DNA from: Desulfomonile tiedjei
GTDB lineage: Bacteria > Desulfobacterota > Desulfomonilia > Desulfomonilales > Desulfomonilaceae
DNA length: 64,000 bases
Direction of reading: 5' to 3'
Assembly (NCBI GenBank): GCA_016218715.1
Contig: JACRDG010000089.1
Coordinates: 1 to 64,000, forward strand
Part shown: piece after piece, positions 54,078-63,440 of the stretch
Layout: every line of letters begins with the position of its first letter
Numbering within the stretch: the first letter of the stretch is position 1
Notes under the pieces: generated by a model
Seen by the model: the letters and a program-made list of their open reading frames with translations, nothing else
Told to the model about the DNA's origin: nothing
Databases searched by the model: none
Translations under genes and position numbers: made by a program

Positions 54078-57044
54078 GTGAAGAATCGGACGGCTGTGTG
54101 TGCGGTCTGTTTCGTGCTGTCGCTATTCCTTGTCAGCTCGGGGACGGCACGATCCAACGACGAAGCATACGGAGTTTTCAAGGAGGCACAGGAGCTTCAC
54201 GGCAAGGCCTTCACCGACGACGACATGGAGAAAGCCGCGGCTAAGTACCGTGAGTCCCTGGCGATAAACGAGAAGTCCGGTGACCTCAAAGGCCAGTTCC
54301 AGGTTTTGAGGGCCCTTGGCTCCCTGTACGAAGCGAGAGGCCGGTTGGCAGAGGCGGGGGAATACTGGAACAGAGCTTTTGGCGTGGCCGGAAAGATTGC
54401 CGACGGAGCTCTTGAAGCGCAGGCGCTGGACGCGGTGGGGGAACTCTCGTCGAAGCGGGGCCTCCATCAGGAGGCGACTGACAAGTTCCATGCGTCTCTG
54501 GCAATCAAGGGCAAGCTCGGCGACGCCAAAGGCGAGGCCGCGACGTTAGACAGGCTCGGTGCGGTCTATAGGGACTGGGGCCGCTATGACGATGCGGTTC
54601 AGGCGTACGAGAAACTGCTGGGCATCGCGCGGAAACTCAAGAGCCCCGCGCTCGAAGCAACGGCACTGGCCAGATTGGGCCTGGTGAGTCTCTTCCAGGG
54701 TGATTACGGCACAGCGAAGGATTACCTGGCGAAGTCCCTCGAACAATGCAGCGGGGAGTGCGATCGGGAAATCCGCGAGACGGTGCTGATCAATCTGGGG
54801 TATCTGCATAGAGACCGCGGCGACTTCGCCCAGGCTCTGGATTGCTTCGGGAAGGCCCTGGAGTCGGTGCGAGAGTCCAAAGACCAGGGGAACGAGCTGC
54901 TGCTTCTGAACAATCTGGGCGAGCTGCATGCGGCATGGGGCGAGCACCTTCGATCGGCCGAGCTGTACCAGGAAGCTCTGGACCTGGCGCGACAGACCCG
55001 CGATAGAAAGGCCGAGGCCCAGACCCTGACCCGAATTGGGCGACTCTTCGTGCAGACCGGACAGGACCGCAAGGCTCTGGAAGCATTACGGCAAGCCGAT
55101 GCCATTGCGCGGGACCTGCAGATTGTCTCTCCGGGTGCGGAAGAACTCATGGGGAATCTGTATCTCTCCCTTGGTGAGATCGACCAAGCCAAGCCTCTTC
55201 TGGAAAGGGTCGGGTCCGATGCTTCTCTGGGCCGCCTGCGCCTCGCGGAGGGGGACTATAGAAGTGCCCGAAAGCATTACGAAAGCCTGCTAAGAGCCGC
55301 GGACGCCAACAAACGATCTGATGGCTCTTTCACCGCGTACACGGGCATCGGCCAGGCGTCGGAAGCCCTGAAGGACTACGCGAGAGCCGAAGATGCATAC
55401 GGAAAGGCGCTGCAATTCGTCGAGGACCTCCGGTCGAGCCTGCCTCCGGCCGCGCGGAGAGCTTTCTTCGCGGGCAGGGTGAACGGTTTCTCTCGTGCCG
55501 AGCCCGCGCGCGGGTTTATCCGAGTGAAATTCAAACAGGGCACGGGAGCGGAAACCGTTGCGGTGAGCGAACTCACCCGGGCTCGGGCTTTTGCCGACAG
55601 ACTCGCCGTACCGCCCGCCAACGGGTACGCAGGTGTCCCGAAAGAGGTGCAGGACAATGAGAACGCCCTGGTCACGAGGCTGGCAGGCCTCAAGCAGATC
55701 AGGAACTGCTGTTCCCGAAGAGTCGACCCCACTCGGTACGAGAATTTGACCAGGCAGATCGACTCGGTAGAAAAAGAGCTGAACTCGTACATCGACCTGC
55801 TCTGGAAGGACTATCCGCACTATGCGGCGGTCAAGTACCCGCGATCCGCGGCACTGGAACAACTGAAGCTGGACGCGACCGGGTACGTGCTGATCTTCGA
55901 CCTTTTGGGCGAAGGTGTCGGGATCAAGCTCCTCAAGGGAAAGCAGGTTGTTGCCACGCACTACGAGCCTTGGAATACCCAGGACGTGGAAAAGGGGGTC
56001 GCTGGGTTCCGCTCTCCGTTCGAGCAACTCCGATTAGTTGATTTCAACTCCGAACTGGGCCACGCGCTCTATAAACGACTGGTGGCTCCGCTTCTGGCGA
56101 AGGTGCCTGAAGGGAGCCCGCTGCTGATCATTCCGGACGGGATGCTCGCACTGCTCCCCTTCGAGGCGCTGGTGGTAAAGGGGCAACCCGAATGGAAAGA
56201 CGGCCCGTGGGGCCTCTATCCCACTGGACTCACGTATCTGGGGGACCTCTACCCGATCGCGTATCAGCCATCTCTGGCCGCATTGAGCCTGCGACGCGCG
56301 GCATCGCAGGAATGGAAAGGCAGAGAGCGGATCCTCGTCATTGCCGATCCGGTCTTCGAACCCACCGATGAGCGAGTCAGAAAGACCTCGGCCGCGGAAA
56401 CCGGCGGGGTGAAAAAAGAGTTTCAGATCAACTTGATGGCCGCGGTCAGGAAAGAAACAGGCGGGAATCTCGTGCTGCCGAGACTTCCCGAGACGAGCAA
56501 GCTGGCGGAGGATCTCGAGAGACTGTATGGCAAGAACATCACGGTCTATTCTGGACTGAAAGCAGCGAAAGACGTGGTCTTTGCGGAACTGGCACCGGGT
56601 CCGGCCCAGTATTCGGATGTCGTCTTTGCCACCCACGGGATCTATGGCATGCAACTCCCTGGAATCATGGAACCCGCGTTGGCTCTCTCGCTCGTCCCCG
56701 TGGGAACTGACGGGTTTCTCCGCATGACCGAAGTCATGTCGCTCGAAGTAAAATCGGACACAGTCGTCCTGACGGCCTGCGAAACCGCGGTGGGCGAGCA
56801 GGTCAGCGGCGAAGGCGTGATGAGCATGGGCCGGGCGTTTCAATACGCGGGGGCTCGCGATGTGCTGATGACCCTGTGGAGCGTCGCGGAATCGGCATCG
56901 GTCGAACTGGTCGAGCGATTCTTCAAACATCGGAAAGAGGGGAAAGGCGATGCCGAGGCGCTGTCACTCGCCAGGAGAGACATCCGCAGTCACGGGTACG
57001 AGCATCCTTTCTTCTGGGCACCGTTCGTCCTCCTCGGCGAATAG
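54078..57044 (+). CDS. Exported TPR-CHAT protease
   Basis: 988 residues from GTG 54078 with AAGGGGG 5 nt upstream. Signal peptide about 1-25 (MKNRTAVCAVCFVLSLFLV). Residues about 30-445 are tandem TPRs. The C-terminal CHAT domain (about 655-988) has the caspase-like dyad His853 in ATHGIYG and Cys901 in LTACETAVG, plus the family ending HPFFWAPFVLLGE. CHAT proteins are caspase relatives, some activated by ligand or protein binding through their repeats. Export is unusual for characterised CHAT effectors. The substrate is unknown. Two sigma-54 promoters lie downstream, for other genes. Confidence 0.92.
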   Translation: MKNRTAVCAVCFVLSLFLVSSGTARSNDEAYGVFKEAQELHGKAFTDDDMEKAAAKYRESLAINEKSGDLKGQFQVLRALGSLYEARGRLAEAGEYWNRAFGVAGKIADGALEAQALDAVGELSSKRGLHQEATDKFHASLAIKGKLGDAKGEAATLDRLGAVYRDWGRYDDAVQAYEKLLGIARKLKSPALEATALARLGLVSLFQGDYGTAKDYLAKSLEQCSGECDREIRETVLINLGYLHRDRGDFAQALDCFGKALESVRESKDQGNELLLLNNLGELHAAWGEHLRSAELYQEALDLARQTRDRKAEAQTLTRIGRLFVQTGQDRKALEALRQADAIARDLQIVSPGAEELMGNLYLSLGEIDQAKPLLERVGSDASLGRLRLAEGDYRSARKHYESLLRAADANKRSDGSFTAYTGIGQASEALKDYARAEDAYGKALQFVEDLRSSLPPAARRAFFAGRVNGFSRAEPARGFIRVKFKQGTGAETVAVSELTRARAFADRLAVPPANGYAGVPKEVQDNENALVTRLAGLKQIRNCCSRRVDPTRYENLTRQIDSVEKELNSYIDLLWKDYPHYAAVKYPRSAALEQLKLDATGYVLIFDLLGEGVGIKLLKGKQVVATHYEPWNTQDVEKGVAGFRSPFEQLRLVDFNSELGHALYKRLVAPLLAKVPEGSPLLIIPDGMLALLPFEALVVKGQPEWKDGPWGLYPTGLTYLGDLYPIAYQPSLAALSLRRAASQEWKGRERILVIADPVFEPTDERVRKTSAAETGGVKKEFQINLMAAVRKETGGNLVLPRLPETSKLAEDLERLYGKNITVYSGLKAAKDVVFAELAPGPAQYSDVVFATHGIYGMQLPGIMEPALALSLVPVGTDGFLRMTEVMSLEVKSDTVVLTACETAVGEQVSGEGVMSMGRAFQYAGARDVLMTLWSVAESASVELVERFFKHRKEGKGDAEALSLARRDIRSHGYEHPFFWAPFVLLGE

Positions 57045-57161
57045 GATGTTCTTGTTTCGTCGCTCCAGGGGGAGGAGCCGCTGCAAATGGCGGAGCCCAC
57101 CAGAGACCACAATTACCGATCTCCGGGGCGGACTCCACTCTCATCTGAGATCGGGACAATA

Positions 57162-57177
57162 TGGCACGAAAAATGCT
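57162..57177 (+). promoter_or_regulatory. Sigma-54 promoter 1
   Basis: TGGCACGAAAAATGCT has the invariant GG (57163-57164) and GC (57175-57176) separated by 10 nt, matching the -24/-12 consensus. The transcript would start near 57188 and contain the perfect hairpin at 57234-57260. Confidence 0.75.
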
Positions 57178-57233
57178 TTACGCTATATGTGCTGGCATCC
57201 CCCGACGCCGGCTATAACGCTCCTTTCTGGACA

Positions 57234-57260
57234 GGCTACCCCGGTTTTCTCGGGGTAGCC
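57234..57260 (+). other. Perfect 10-bp hairpin downstream of sigma-54 promoter 1
   Basis: GGCTACCCCG/CGGGGTAGCC with a 7-nt loop GTTTTCT, 46 nt after the predicted start site. There is no T tract and no coding frame, so it may be a structured leader or part of a small RNA. Confidence 0.5.
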
Positions 57261-57305
57261 AACTCGCCCCTCGACATGATCTTTCAGCAAACTAGCCCCG
57301 GAACC

Positions 57306-57320
57306 TTTACAAATTGTAAA
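57306..57320. promoter_or_regulatory. Dyad TTTACAAATTGTAAA, possible activator site
   Basis: 7-bp arms around one base, 118 bp upstream of the -24 box of sigma-54 promoter 2. That is a normal distance for an enhancer-binding protein site. Confidence 0.45.
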
Positions 57321-57437
57321 AGAATCTGACGGGTGCCAGAGCTTCTCATCCGAAAGCGAGGTACCCGCTCCTTGGATCCGGTTCACGTCCCTCCGCTGGA
57401 CCGCGAGACCGCGGCGGGTCACTCGGGGTCCTGCGTT

Positions 57438-57453
57438 TGGCACGGAAAATGCT
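57438..57453 (+). promoter_or_regulatory. Sigma-54 promoter 2, upstream of the PhoU-like gene
   Basis: TGGCACGGAAAATGCT with GG (57439-57440) and GC (57451-57452) 10 nt apart. The leader to ATG 57689 would be about 225 nt. A frame is open across it but looks non-coding (Arg/Pro-rich). Confidence 0.8.
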
Positions 57454-57688
57454 TTCTAATGAGATGTTCACTGGGCCAATGGGCCGGATCCCTGAACAGG
57501 TTCCTCTGGCTCCGTGTGGGTCCGCATACCGGTCGTACGATCCGCCTGTGACCCGATGTCGCCGCGGCCCGGCTGTTGCGAGAGCGATCTGCCCTGCAGG
57601 GGTTCCGGCCCTCAGAAACTTCCTACGGTGCCTGACAGCCTCGTGCCGTCTCGGCAAGATGAACCGTTCCACCCAGGAGGTCCTGACC

Positions 57689-58435
57689 ATGAATACGGCC
57701 GAAAGATTCTTCGATCCCTTCAGCGTGTTCGGCCCGCCCCTTGACACGCGCACGCTGCAAGTGGACACGCTCCACGACCGACCCGTCTCTGAGTCGGTTA
57801 CCCTTCAAGAAGGCTTGCTGATCATGATCGGCAAGTTGATGGAGATAACGCGGCTCATCGCGGGGCCGGGCGTGAAGGGAGGGGTAGCGGAGCTTGAGTG
57901 GTGCCAGGAGCTGGCTCGGGAGGTGCATCGTCTGGAGAAGATACTCACCGGGAACTTCCTGGCGTCCGGATGGAGAGGGGACGTGTTCAAAGGGCTTCTC
58001 AGGCTTCCGGTCAGGCTCGAGCGAATCGGAGACATGCTGGAGAGCATCCTCAATTGCTGCCGCATCAAGGCGGAAGACGGGATACCCTTCTGCGACAGGT
58101 CTCTCGAGGAGCTGGATCAACTTTTTGGCTTGCTTCGGGAGATATTGGGGAATCTCGGGGCCGCTGTTCTCGCCCCTGACCGAAAGCTCCTGGAACGCAT
58201 ACTTTCCCTGAACAAACGCCTGAGCGATACGCTTCTGGATTATCGCCTTGCTCACTGGGATCGCGTGGAGGCCGGCTTGACTGTGTTTCAGGCAAGTTCC
58301 CTCTATTTGGACATCCTCGACTCGGTCACCTCAGCGAACGAGTATGTGAAGAGAATGTCCACAACGCTCCTGGAATTGGGGAAGACGGACGCGACGACTT
58401 CAGCAACGCGGGAAGGCCAACCTGTACGCCTTTGA
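57689..58435 (+). CDS. PhoU-like helical regulatory protein
   Basis: 248 residues from ATG 57689 with AGGAGG 9 nt upstream; longer starts in the frame are rejected. The protein is all-helical, with two repeated units rich in charged and Leu residues (GLLIMIGKLMEITRLI..., LLRLPVRLERIGDMLESILNCCRIK, LLEILSL-type and YLDILDSVTSANEYVKRM). The LERIGD motif and three-helix pattern are as in PhoU and the C-terminal domain of Na/phosphate cotransporters. PhoU modulates phosphate transport and signalling. No phosphate transporter is adjacent, and the apparent sigma-54 control is unusual for the family. Confidence 0.65.
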   Translation: MNTAERFFDPFSVFGPPLDTRTLQVDTLHDRPVSESVTLQEGLLIMIGKLMEITRLIAGPGVKGGVAELEWCQELAREVHRLEKILTGNFLASGWRGDVFKGLLRLPVRLERIGDMLESILNCCRIKAEDGIPFCDRSLEELDQLFGLLREILGNLGAAVLAPDRKLLERILSLNKRLSDTLLDYRLAHWDRVEAGLTVFQASSLYLDILDSVTSANEYVKRMSTTLLELGKTDATTSATREGQPVRL

Positions 58436-58574
58436 GGGAGCAACCCTGCGACTGAACGGAGCAAGAGACACAGGCGGCGCGCGAACACACAGTGACTGTA
58501 CGGTCCTGACCGCCTGAGTGAAGCGGTCGCAAAACTTGGCTTACGCCAAAAAGCCACCAGTCCCGGAGGAACAC

Positions 58575-59120
58575 ATGAACCGAGCAAAGATGACCGCGAA
58601 GGTTCTTGTTTTGGTTGCGCTCGGACTCTTTCTGGTCCGAATGGACGCTGCCGAAGCCGATCTCAATTTCGACCTGCTGGTGGCAGCGTTAAAGGGGGAT
58701 GTGGCCGCGGTGAAGGAACTGACTGCGAAAGGCGCGGCCATCAATCAATCCTGCGGCGGGTTGACCCCTCTGATCGCTGCAGCAGCGAACGGTCATCTTG
58801 AGATGACGAAGCATCTCCTCGCAAGCGGAGCGAAAGTCAATGAGAAATCCGAGCAGGGTCCTACGGCTCTCATGCAGGCCGCAGTGAAAGGAAACGTGGA
58901 GCTGGTGCGCCTGCTGATTGAGCATGGTGCGGACGTCAACGCCAAGGCAACTTACGTCTGGACAGAACTGCCGCTTACCGGAGAAGACTGCGTGGATCTG
59001 GAGCGACTCAGCGCGATTGAAGAGCTGTGTGCGCGGGAGAAGTGCTGTATGACCGCCCTGTGCGTGGCCGCGAACCCGAAAATTGCAGAGCTGTTGAAAC
59101 AACACGGGGCCACGGAATAG
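58575..59120 (+). CDS. Small exported ankyrin-repeat protein with Cys-rich end
   Basis: 181 residues from ATG 58575 with GGAGG 8 nt upstream. Signal peptide (MTAKVLVLVALGLFLVRMDAAEA region). Three ankyrin repeats follow (LLVAALKGDVAAVKEL, GLTPLIAAAANGHLEM, GPTALMQAAVKGNVEL with HGADVNAKA). The C-terminal part has a cysteine cluster (EDCVDL, ELCAREKCCMTALC) and a final ankyrin-like turn. The protein probably mediates binding outside the cytoplasm. Its ankyrins are of the same style as those of the caspase and serpin proteins in this window. Confidence 0.85.
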   Translation: MNRAKMTAKVLVLVALGLFLVRMDAAEADLNFDLLVAALKGDVAAVKELTAKGAAINQSCGGLTPLIAAAANGHLEMTKHLLASGAKVNEKSEQGPTALMQAAVKGNVELVRLLIEHGADVNAKATYVWTELPLTGEDCVDLERLSAIEELCAREKCCMTALCVAANPKIAELLKQHGATE

Positions 59121-59413
59121 GTGACCGAGCAGAGTACTTGCCACTGAGCCCACTTTTCAGGCTAATTGCTCGCAGAGTCAAGCCTTGCGCAGACAAGAGA
59201 ACCACTTGGGCCGGCCGACTCAAACGTTGTTCCGTCTCATGGCCATCCACATATTCAAAGTGGCTCGCTCCTCCTCCGTCAAATCAATACTCACGCTTCT
59301 CGTGGCCACTGGGGGGACCCTCAATGACCACAGAGTATACATGCCTTACTTCAGGAATGCACCACTAGCCAAATCCGGGTATGTGTTCAGGAGGGTTTCA
59401 CGTTTCACAGTGG

Positions 59414-59443
59414 TTGACCGCGGTACGTGCTGTCATGTATCAT
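59414..59443 (+). promoter_or_regulatory. Sigma-70 promoter for the hybrid sensor kinase
   Basis: TTGACC (59414-59419), 18 bp, TATCAT (59438-59443); both boxes match 5 of 6. It is about 70 bp upstream of ATG 59516. The rest of the 59121-59515 gap holds no recognisable gene. Confidence 0.65.
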
Positions 59444-59515
59444 TAATTAATAGAAAAAGAGGCTTCTTGGGCAACGCAGCGATGGTCTTGCGTTGGTGCG
59501 GTCTTCTGAGCTGAT

Positions 59516-62500
59516 ATGGCAACACCTTCGGATTCAGAGGAACGATCCAGCGTCTGTTGGCAATTCCAAAGACTGTTACGTGCAATGACCGCCCTCAACT
59601 CTGCGTCACGGGGAATGCCAGTGAACGTACGCAAGATATTGGCCGTCCTGGCGTTGTTTTCGCTTCTGTCCACGGCGACCGGAGGCTATCTTTTTTACCG
59701 CACCGCAAGGGATGCAGCAGCCAGAGAGGCTGAAGGAGAACTGGTTGCCAAGACCCAGTTGGTCAAGGACCGCATTGAGCGCCTGATTTCAGGCGATATC
59801 ATGGCGGTTCGCACTCTAGCCCTGTTCGAAGAGCTTCAAGCAGCTTTACTGAACACCAACCCGGACACTGTCTCTCGAGCTAATCGGATCTTGGACCATT
59901 TCGTAGAAGGACTTAGCGAAGACGTCTGCTATCTGGTGGACAGGACGGGGAACACAATAGCTTCGAGCAACCGGCATAATCCGGATAGCTTTGTTGGGAA
60001 CAACTATTCTTTTCGTCCTTATTTCCACGAGGCCCTTGCGGGTAAGCCAATCATTTACCTTGCTCTAGGGAAGACATCAGGCGTTCGAGGTATCTATTCC
60101 AGTCATCCGGTGTATCAGGCAGGCAACGACGACCCTGTAGGGGTTGTGGTGATTAAGGCTCCAGCAAACGATCTTGAGAGCGCCCTTTCTAAAGTGAACG
60201 GCGGGATATGGCTTCTCGTCCACAAGAGCGGCCTGATATTTCTTTCCACCAAACCTGATTGGCTCCTCCACTTCTTATGGCAGCCGACGCCTGAGGAGTC
60301 GTCCCGCATCGAAGAAACGAAACAGTTCGGCAAGGGTCCGTGGAACTGGACCGGACTCAAAAAGAAGACCGACAACCAAGTTGTCGATAGGGCCGGGCAG
60401 ACCTACGTAGTTGAGGAGAGCGATGTTGAGAGCTGCCCCGGGTGGAGGCTCGTTTACTTGTTCAACAGCGAGTCCATGTCCCGCAAGCTTGTCGATCCCT
60501 TGGTAGGACTCACACGCTACCTAGCTCTGGTTTTGTGTGTCCTCGTGTTTGTGGCAGTCATTGTCCTCTACAAGATGGGACGGGACGATCTCAGCAGCAG
60601 AAAGCTCGCCGAGAATGCCCTGAGACAAAGCGAAAACAAGCTGAGAGCCATCGTTGAGCACAGTACGAATCTTTTCTACAGTCACGGCATAAATCACAAA
60701 CTTACCTACTTGAGTCCTCAGACGAGGCAGTTCATTGATTGTGAGCCAGAAGAGGGCCTGGTACGATGGACCGAGTTTGCGACGGACAATCCGATAAATC
60801 TCTGTGGAGTCGAGTCCACCCAGAAGGCGATAGACACTGGTCAGCGTCAACCTCCTTACTTGCTCGAGTTGCAGGGCAAGAAGGGACGCAAGATCTTGGT
60901 GGAAGTGAACGAGAGCCCGGTAGTGGTGGATGGAAAGACTGAAGCAATAGTCGGTTCCCTGACTGACGTCACGGAACGAAGGATCTCCGAGGAGGCCTTA
61001 CGGCTCAGTGAACAACGGTATCGAGCATTGTTCGAGGCAGCCGCGGACGCCATCTATGTCCTGGACGCTGAAGGTGAGAGGGCGGGTCAAATAGTGTCGG
61101 CGAATTCTGCGGCCGCGGAGATGCACGGGTATACGGTTGACGAAATCCTGACCCTAAAGATCTCCGATCTGGACGCGCCAGAATCGGCAGCAAAAGCGCC
61201 GGAACGATTTCAGAGAATCCTGAGGGGAGAGGTGGTCAGAGAGGAAGTGACGCATCGGAAGAAAGATGGCACGGTCTTCCCGCTTGAGATCAACGCTCGC
61301 CTGCTCGAACTCGATGGCCGAAAATTGGCGCTAGCCGTCGACAGGAACATTACCGAGCGCAAACGAGCTGAAGAGGCTCTGCGCAAGAGTGAGAACCGCT
61401 TCCAACAACTGATGGAGCATTCTCCGATGGCTATGGCGGTGACCGACATGAACGGTGAAGTGGAATACCTGAACAAGAAGTTTATTGAATTGTTCGGTTA
61501 CACTATAGAGGACATTCCGACGCTAGAGCATTGGTGGCACCTAGCCTATCCCGATCCGCAAATTGCAGAACGAGTCAGGTCTGAATGGCTCAGTGCGACC
61601 AGAGAGGCAGGAGAAAAGGGTTCGGAGGCTGAACCAAAAGAGCGAGCAGTGAGACGCAAGGATGGAACAATCCTCATTATCGACTTCAGAAAGACCGTGA
61701 TAGATAGATGGGTCATACACACCTTTCACGACGTCACGGAGAGCAAACGTCAAAAAGAGGCGTTGCGTGAAAGCGAACAGATGTTTCGGCTTCTTTCAGA
61801 GCAGTCTTTGATGTCGGTGGCCATCTTGCAAGACGGGGTCTACAAGTACACGAATCAAGCTATGTCCGACTTATGCGAGTACTCTGCTGAAGAGATCGCA
61901 GCCTGGGGGCCTGAGGAATTTCTGGCAGTAGCACACCCCGAAGATCGATCGTTGGTCATGGAGCAAGCCAGGATGAAACAGGCCGGTGACCCCCGTCAAA
62001 AGACAAACTACTCCTTTCGGATAATCACTAAGTCAGGCCAGACCAAGTGGGTTGAGATCTACTCGAAGACCATTCAGTTCCAGGACCGGAGCGCTAACCT
62101 TCTGACTATGATTGACATTACTGGACGTAAACAGGCTGAGGAGCGGCTTCTCCAATCTCAAAAGATGGAAGCCATCGGTACCTTGGCCGGTGGTATAGCA
62201 CACGATGTCAACAACCTCCTGCAAATAGTCCTCGGACATGCAGATATGCTTCTCCTGAGAGAAGGAATGGACGAGAAGTCCAGCAGATCAATGGAAGCTA
62301 TCCGAAGGGCTGCGCGCAATGGCGCGGATTTGGTGAGCAGGATTCTCACTTTTAGCCGGAAATCTGAGCCCGAGATGAGGGCGATAAACGTCAGCGAGGA
62401 GGTACGCAGAGTTGATGAGCTGCTTCGGCGCACTATTCCCAGAATGATCAGCCTTGAAATGTCTCTGGAAGACAACCTGCGGATGATAAATGGTGATCCT

Positions 62501-63277
62501 TCTCAGATCGAGCAAATTCTGTTGAACCTCGCTGCTAATGCCAGAGATGCCATGCCGGAAGGAGGGAGGCTTGTCTTCGAAACGTCGAATGCCACGATTC
62601 GCGAGGAATACTGCCGGACCCACCCTGAAGTCAAACCTGGAAAGTATGTGTTGTTGACCGTTTCCGATACCGGCCAAGGAATGGCGAGAGGGATCCTGGA
62701 TCGAATATTCGAGCCTTTTTTCACAACGAAACAGCCTGGAGAAGGAACCGGTCTTGGACTGTCAATGGTATTCGGAGTCGTGAAGAGCCACGGCGGACAT
62801 ATCACCTGCTATAGCGAGGCCGGTGTAGGTTCGACCTTCAAGATTTACTTCCCTGTCTTGGAAGAGGGTCTTCAACCCGAACAGGCAACGACCATCGAGA
62901 TGCCCGCAGGTGGAACCGAGACGATTCTGCTCGTGGACGACGAAGATGCCGTAAGGACTCTCGGGGCGGAAATGCTGGAATTGGCAGGTTACACAGTGCT
63001 TACCGCGGCGAACGGACGAGAAGCATTGGAAGTCTTTCGCAACAACCGGGAGTCGATAGCCCTGGTGATTTTGGATCTGGTCATGCCTGAGATGAGTGGC
63101 AGGAGGTGCCTTGAAGAGTTGCTCAAGATGAATCCCAGGGCTAAGGTGCTGATTGCGAGCGGGTATGCAGCCAACGGGCCTGCCAAGGAAGCTCGTGAGA
63201 GCGGGGCGGCGGGCTTTGTGAGTAAGCCGTTCGATTTGAAACAGTTTTTGATGGCAATCAGGAGGATTTTGGGGTGA
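59516..63277 (+). CDS. Membrane hybrid histidine kinase (Cache-type sensor, four PAS, receiver)
   Basis: 1253 residues. Two membrane helices (about 38-60 and 335-357) flank a periplasmic double-Cache-like sensor (SDVCYLVDRTGN, GNNYSFRPYFHEAL). Four PAS domains lie between about 375 and 870. The HisKA box GTLAGGIAHDVNNLLQIVLGH (about 890) keeps its histidine. HATPase motifs NLAANARDAM, DTGQGM and GTGLGLSMV are intact. A C-terminal receiver (LLVDDED, ILDLVMPEMSG, SKPFD) completes a hybrid kinase. The ligand is unknown. The start could also be ATG 59615. This one is catalytically complete, unlike the hybrid kinase at 37588. Confidence 0.93.
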   Translation: MATPSDSEERSSVCWQFQRLLRAMTALNSASRGMPVNVRKILAVLALFSLLSTATGGYLFYRTARDAAAREAEGELVAKTQLVKDRIERLISGDIMAVRTLALFEELQAALLNTNPDTVSRANRILDHFVEGLSEDVCYLVDRTGNTIASSNRHNPDSFVGNNYSFRPYFHEALAGKPIIYLALGKTSGVRGIYSSHPVYQAGNDDPVGVVVIKAPANDLESALSKVNGGIWLLVHKSGLIFLSTKPDWLLHFLWQPTPEESSRIEETKQFGKGPWNWTGLKKKTDNQVVDRAGQTYVVEESDVESCPGWRLVYLFNSESMSRKLVDPLVGLTRYLALVLCVLVFVAVIVLYKMGRDDLSSRKLAENALRQSENKLRAIVEHSTNLFYSHGINHKLTYLSPQTRQFIDCEPEEGLVRWTEFATDNPINLCGVESTQKAIDTGQRQPPYLLELQGKKGRKILVEVNESPVVVDGKTEAIVGSLTDVTERRISEEALRLSEQRYRALFEAAADAIYVLDAEGERAGQIVSANSAAAEMHGYTVDEILTLKISDLDAPESAAKAPERFQRILRGEVVREEVTHRKKDGTVFPLEINARLLELDGRKLALAVDRNITERKRAEEALRKSENRFQQLMEHSPMAMAVTDMNGEVEYLNKKFIELFGYTIEDIPTLEHWWHLAYPDPQIAERVRSEWLSATREAGEKGSEAEPKERAVRRKDGTILIIDFRKTVIDRWVIHTFHDVTESKRQKEALRESEQMFRLLSEQSLMSVAILQDGVYKYTNQAMSDLCEYSAEEIAAWGPEEFLAVAHPEDRSLVMEQARMKQAGDPRQKTNYSFRIITKSGQTKWVEIYSKTIQFQDRSANLLTMIDITGRKQAEERLLQSQKMEAIGTLAGGIAHDVNNLLQIVLGHADMLLLREGMDEKSSRSMEAIRRAARNGADLVSRILTFSRKSEPEMRAINVSEEVRRVDELLRRTIPRMISLEMSLEDNLRMINGDPSQIEQILLNLAANARDAMPEGGRLVFETSNATIREEYCRTHPEVKPGKYVLLTVSDTGQGMARGILDRIFEPFFTTKQPGEGTGLGLSMVFGVVKSHGGHITCYSEAGVGSTFKIYFPVLEEGLQPEQATTIEMPAGGTETILLVDDEDAVRTLGAEMLELAGYTVLTAANGREALEVFRNNRESIALVILDLVMPEMSGRRCLEELLKMNPRAKVLIASGYAANGPAKEARESGAAGFVSKPFDLKQFLMAIRRILG

Positions 63278-63440
63278 ACTCTCGTGACCCAGAAGCCGAC
63301 AGGACAGATCTTTTTCACGCGACCTTCGGGAAAGAGACGATGAATTGTTTCTTGGGGGGCAGGAATGAGTCACATAAAATCGGCAGGTGCCGATGTTTCC
63401 TCTGAGACAGGCTCTTCGGGTCAATCTGCGTGGTACGGTC

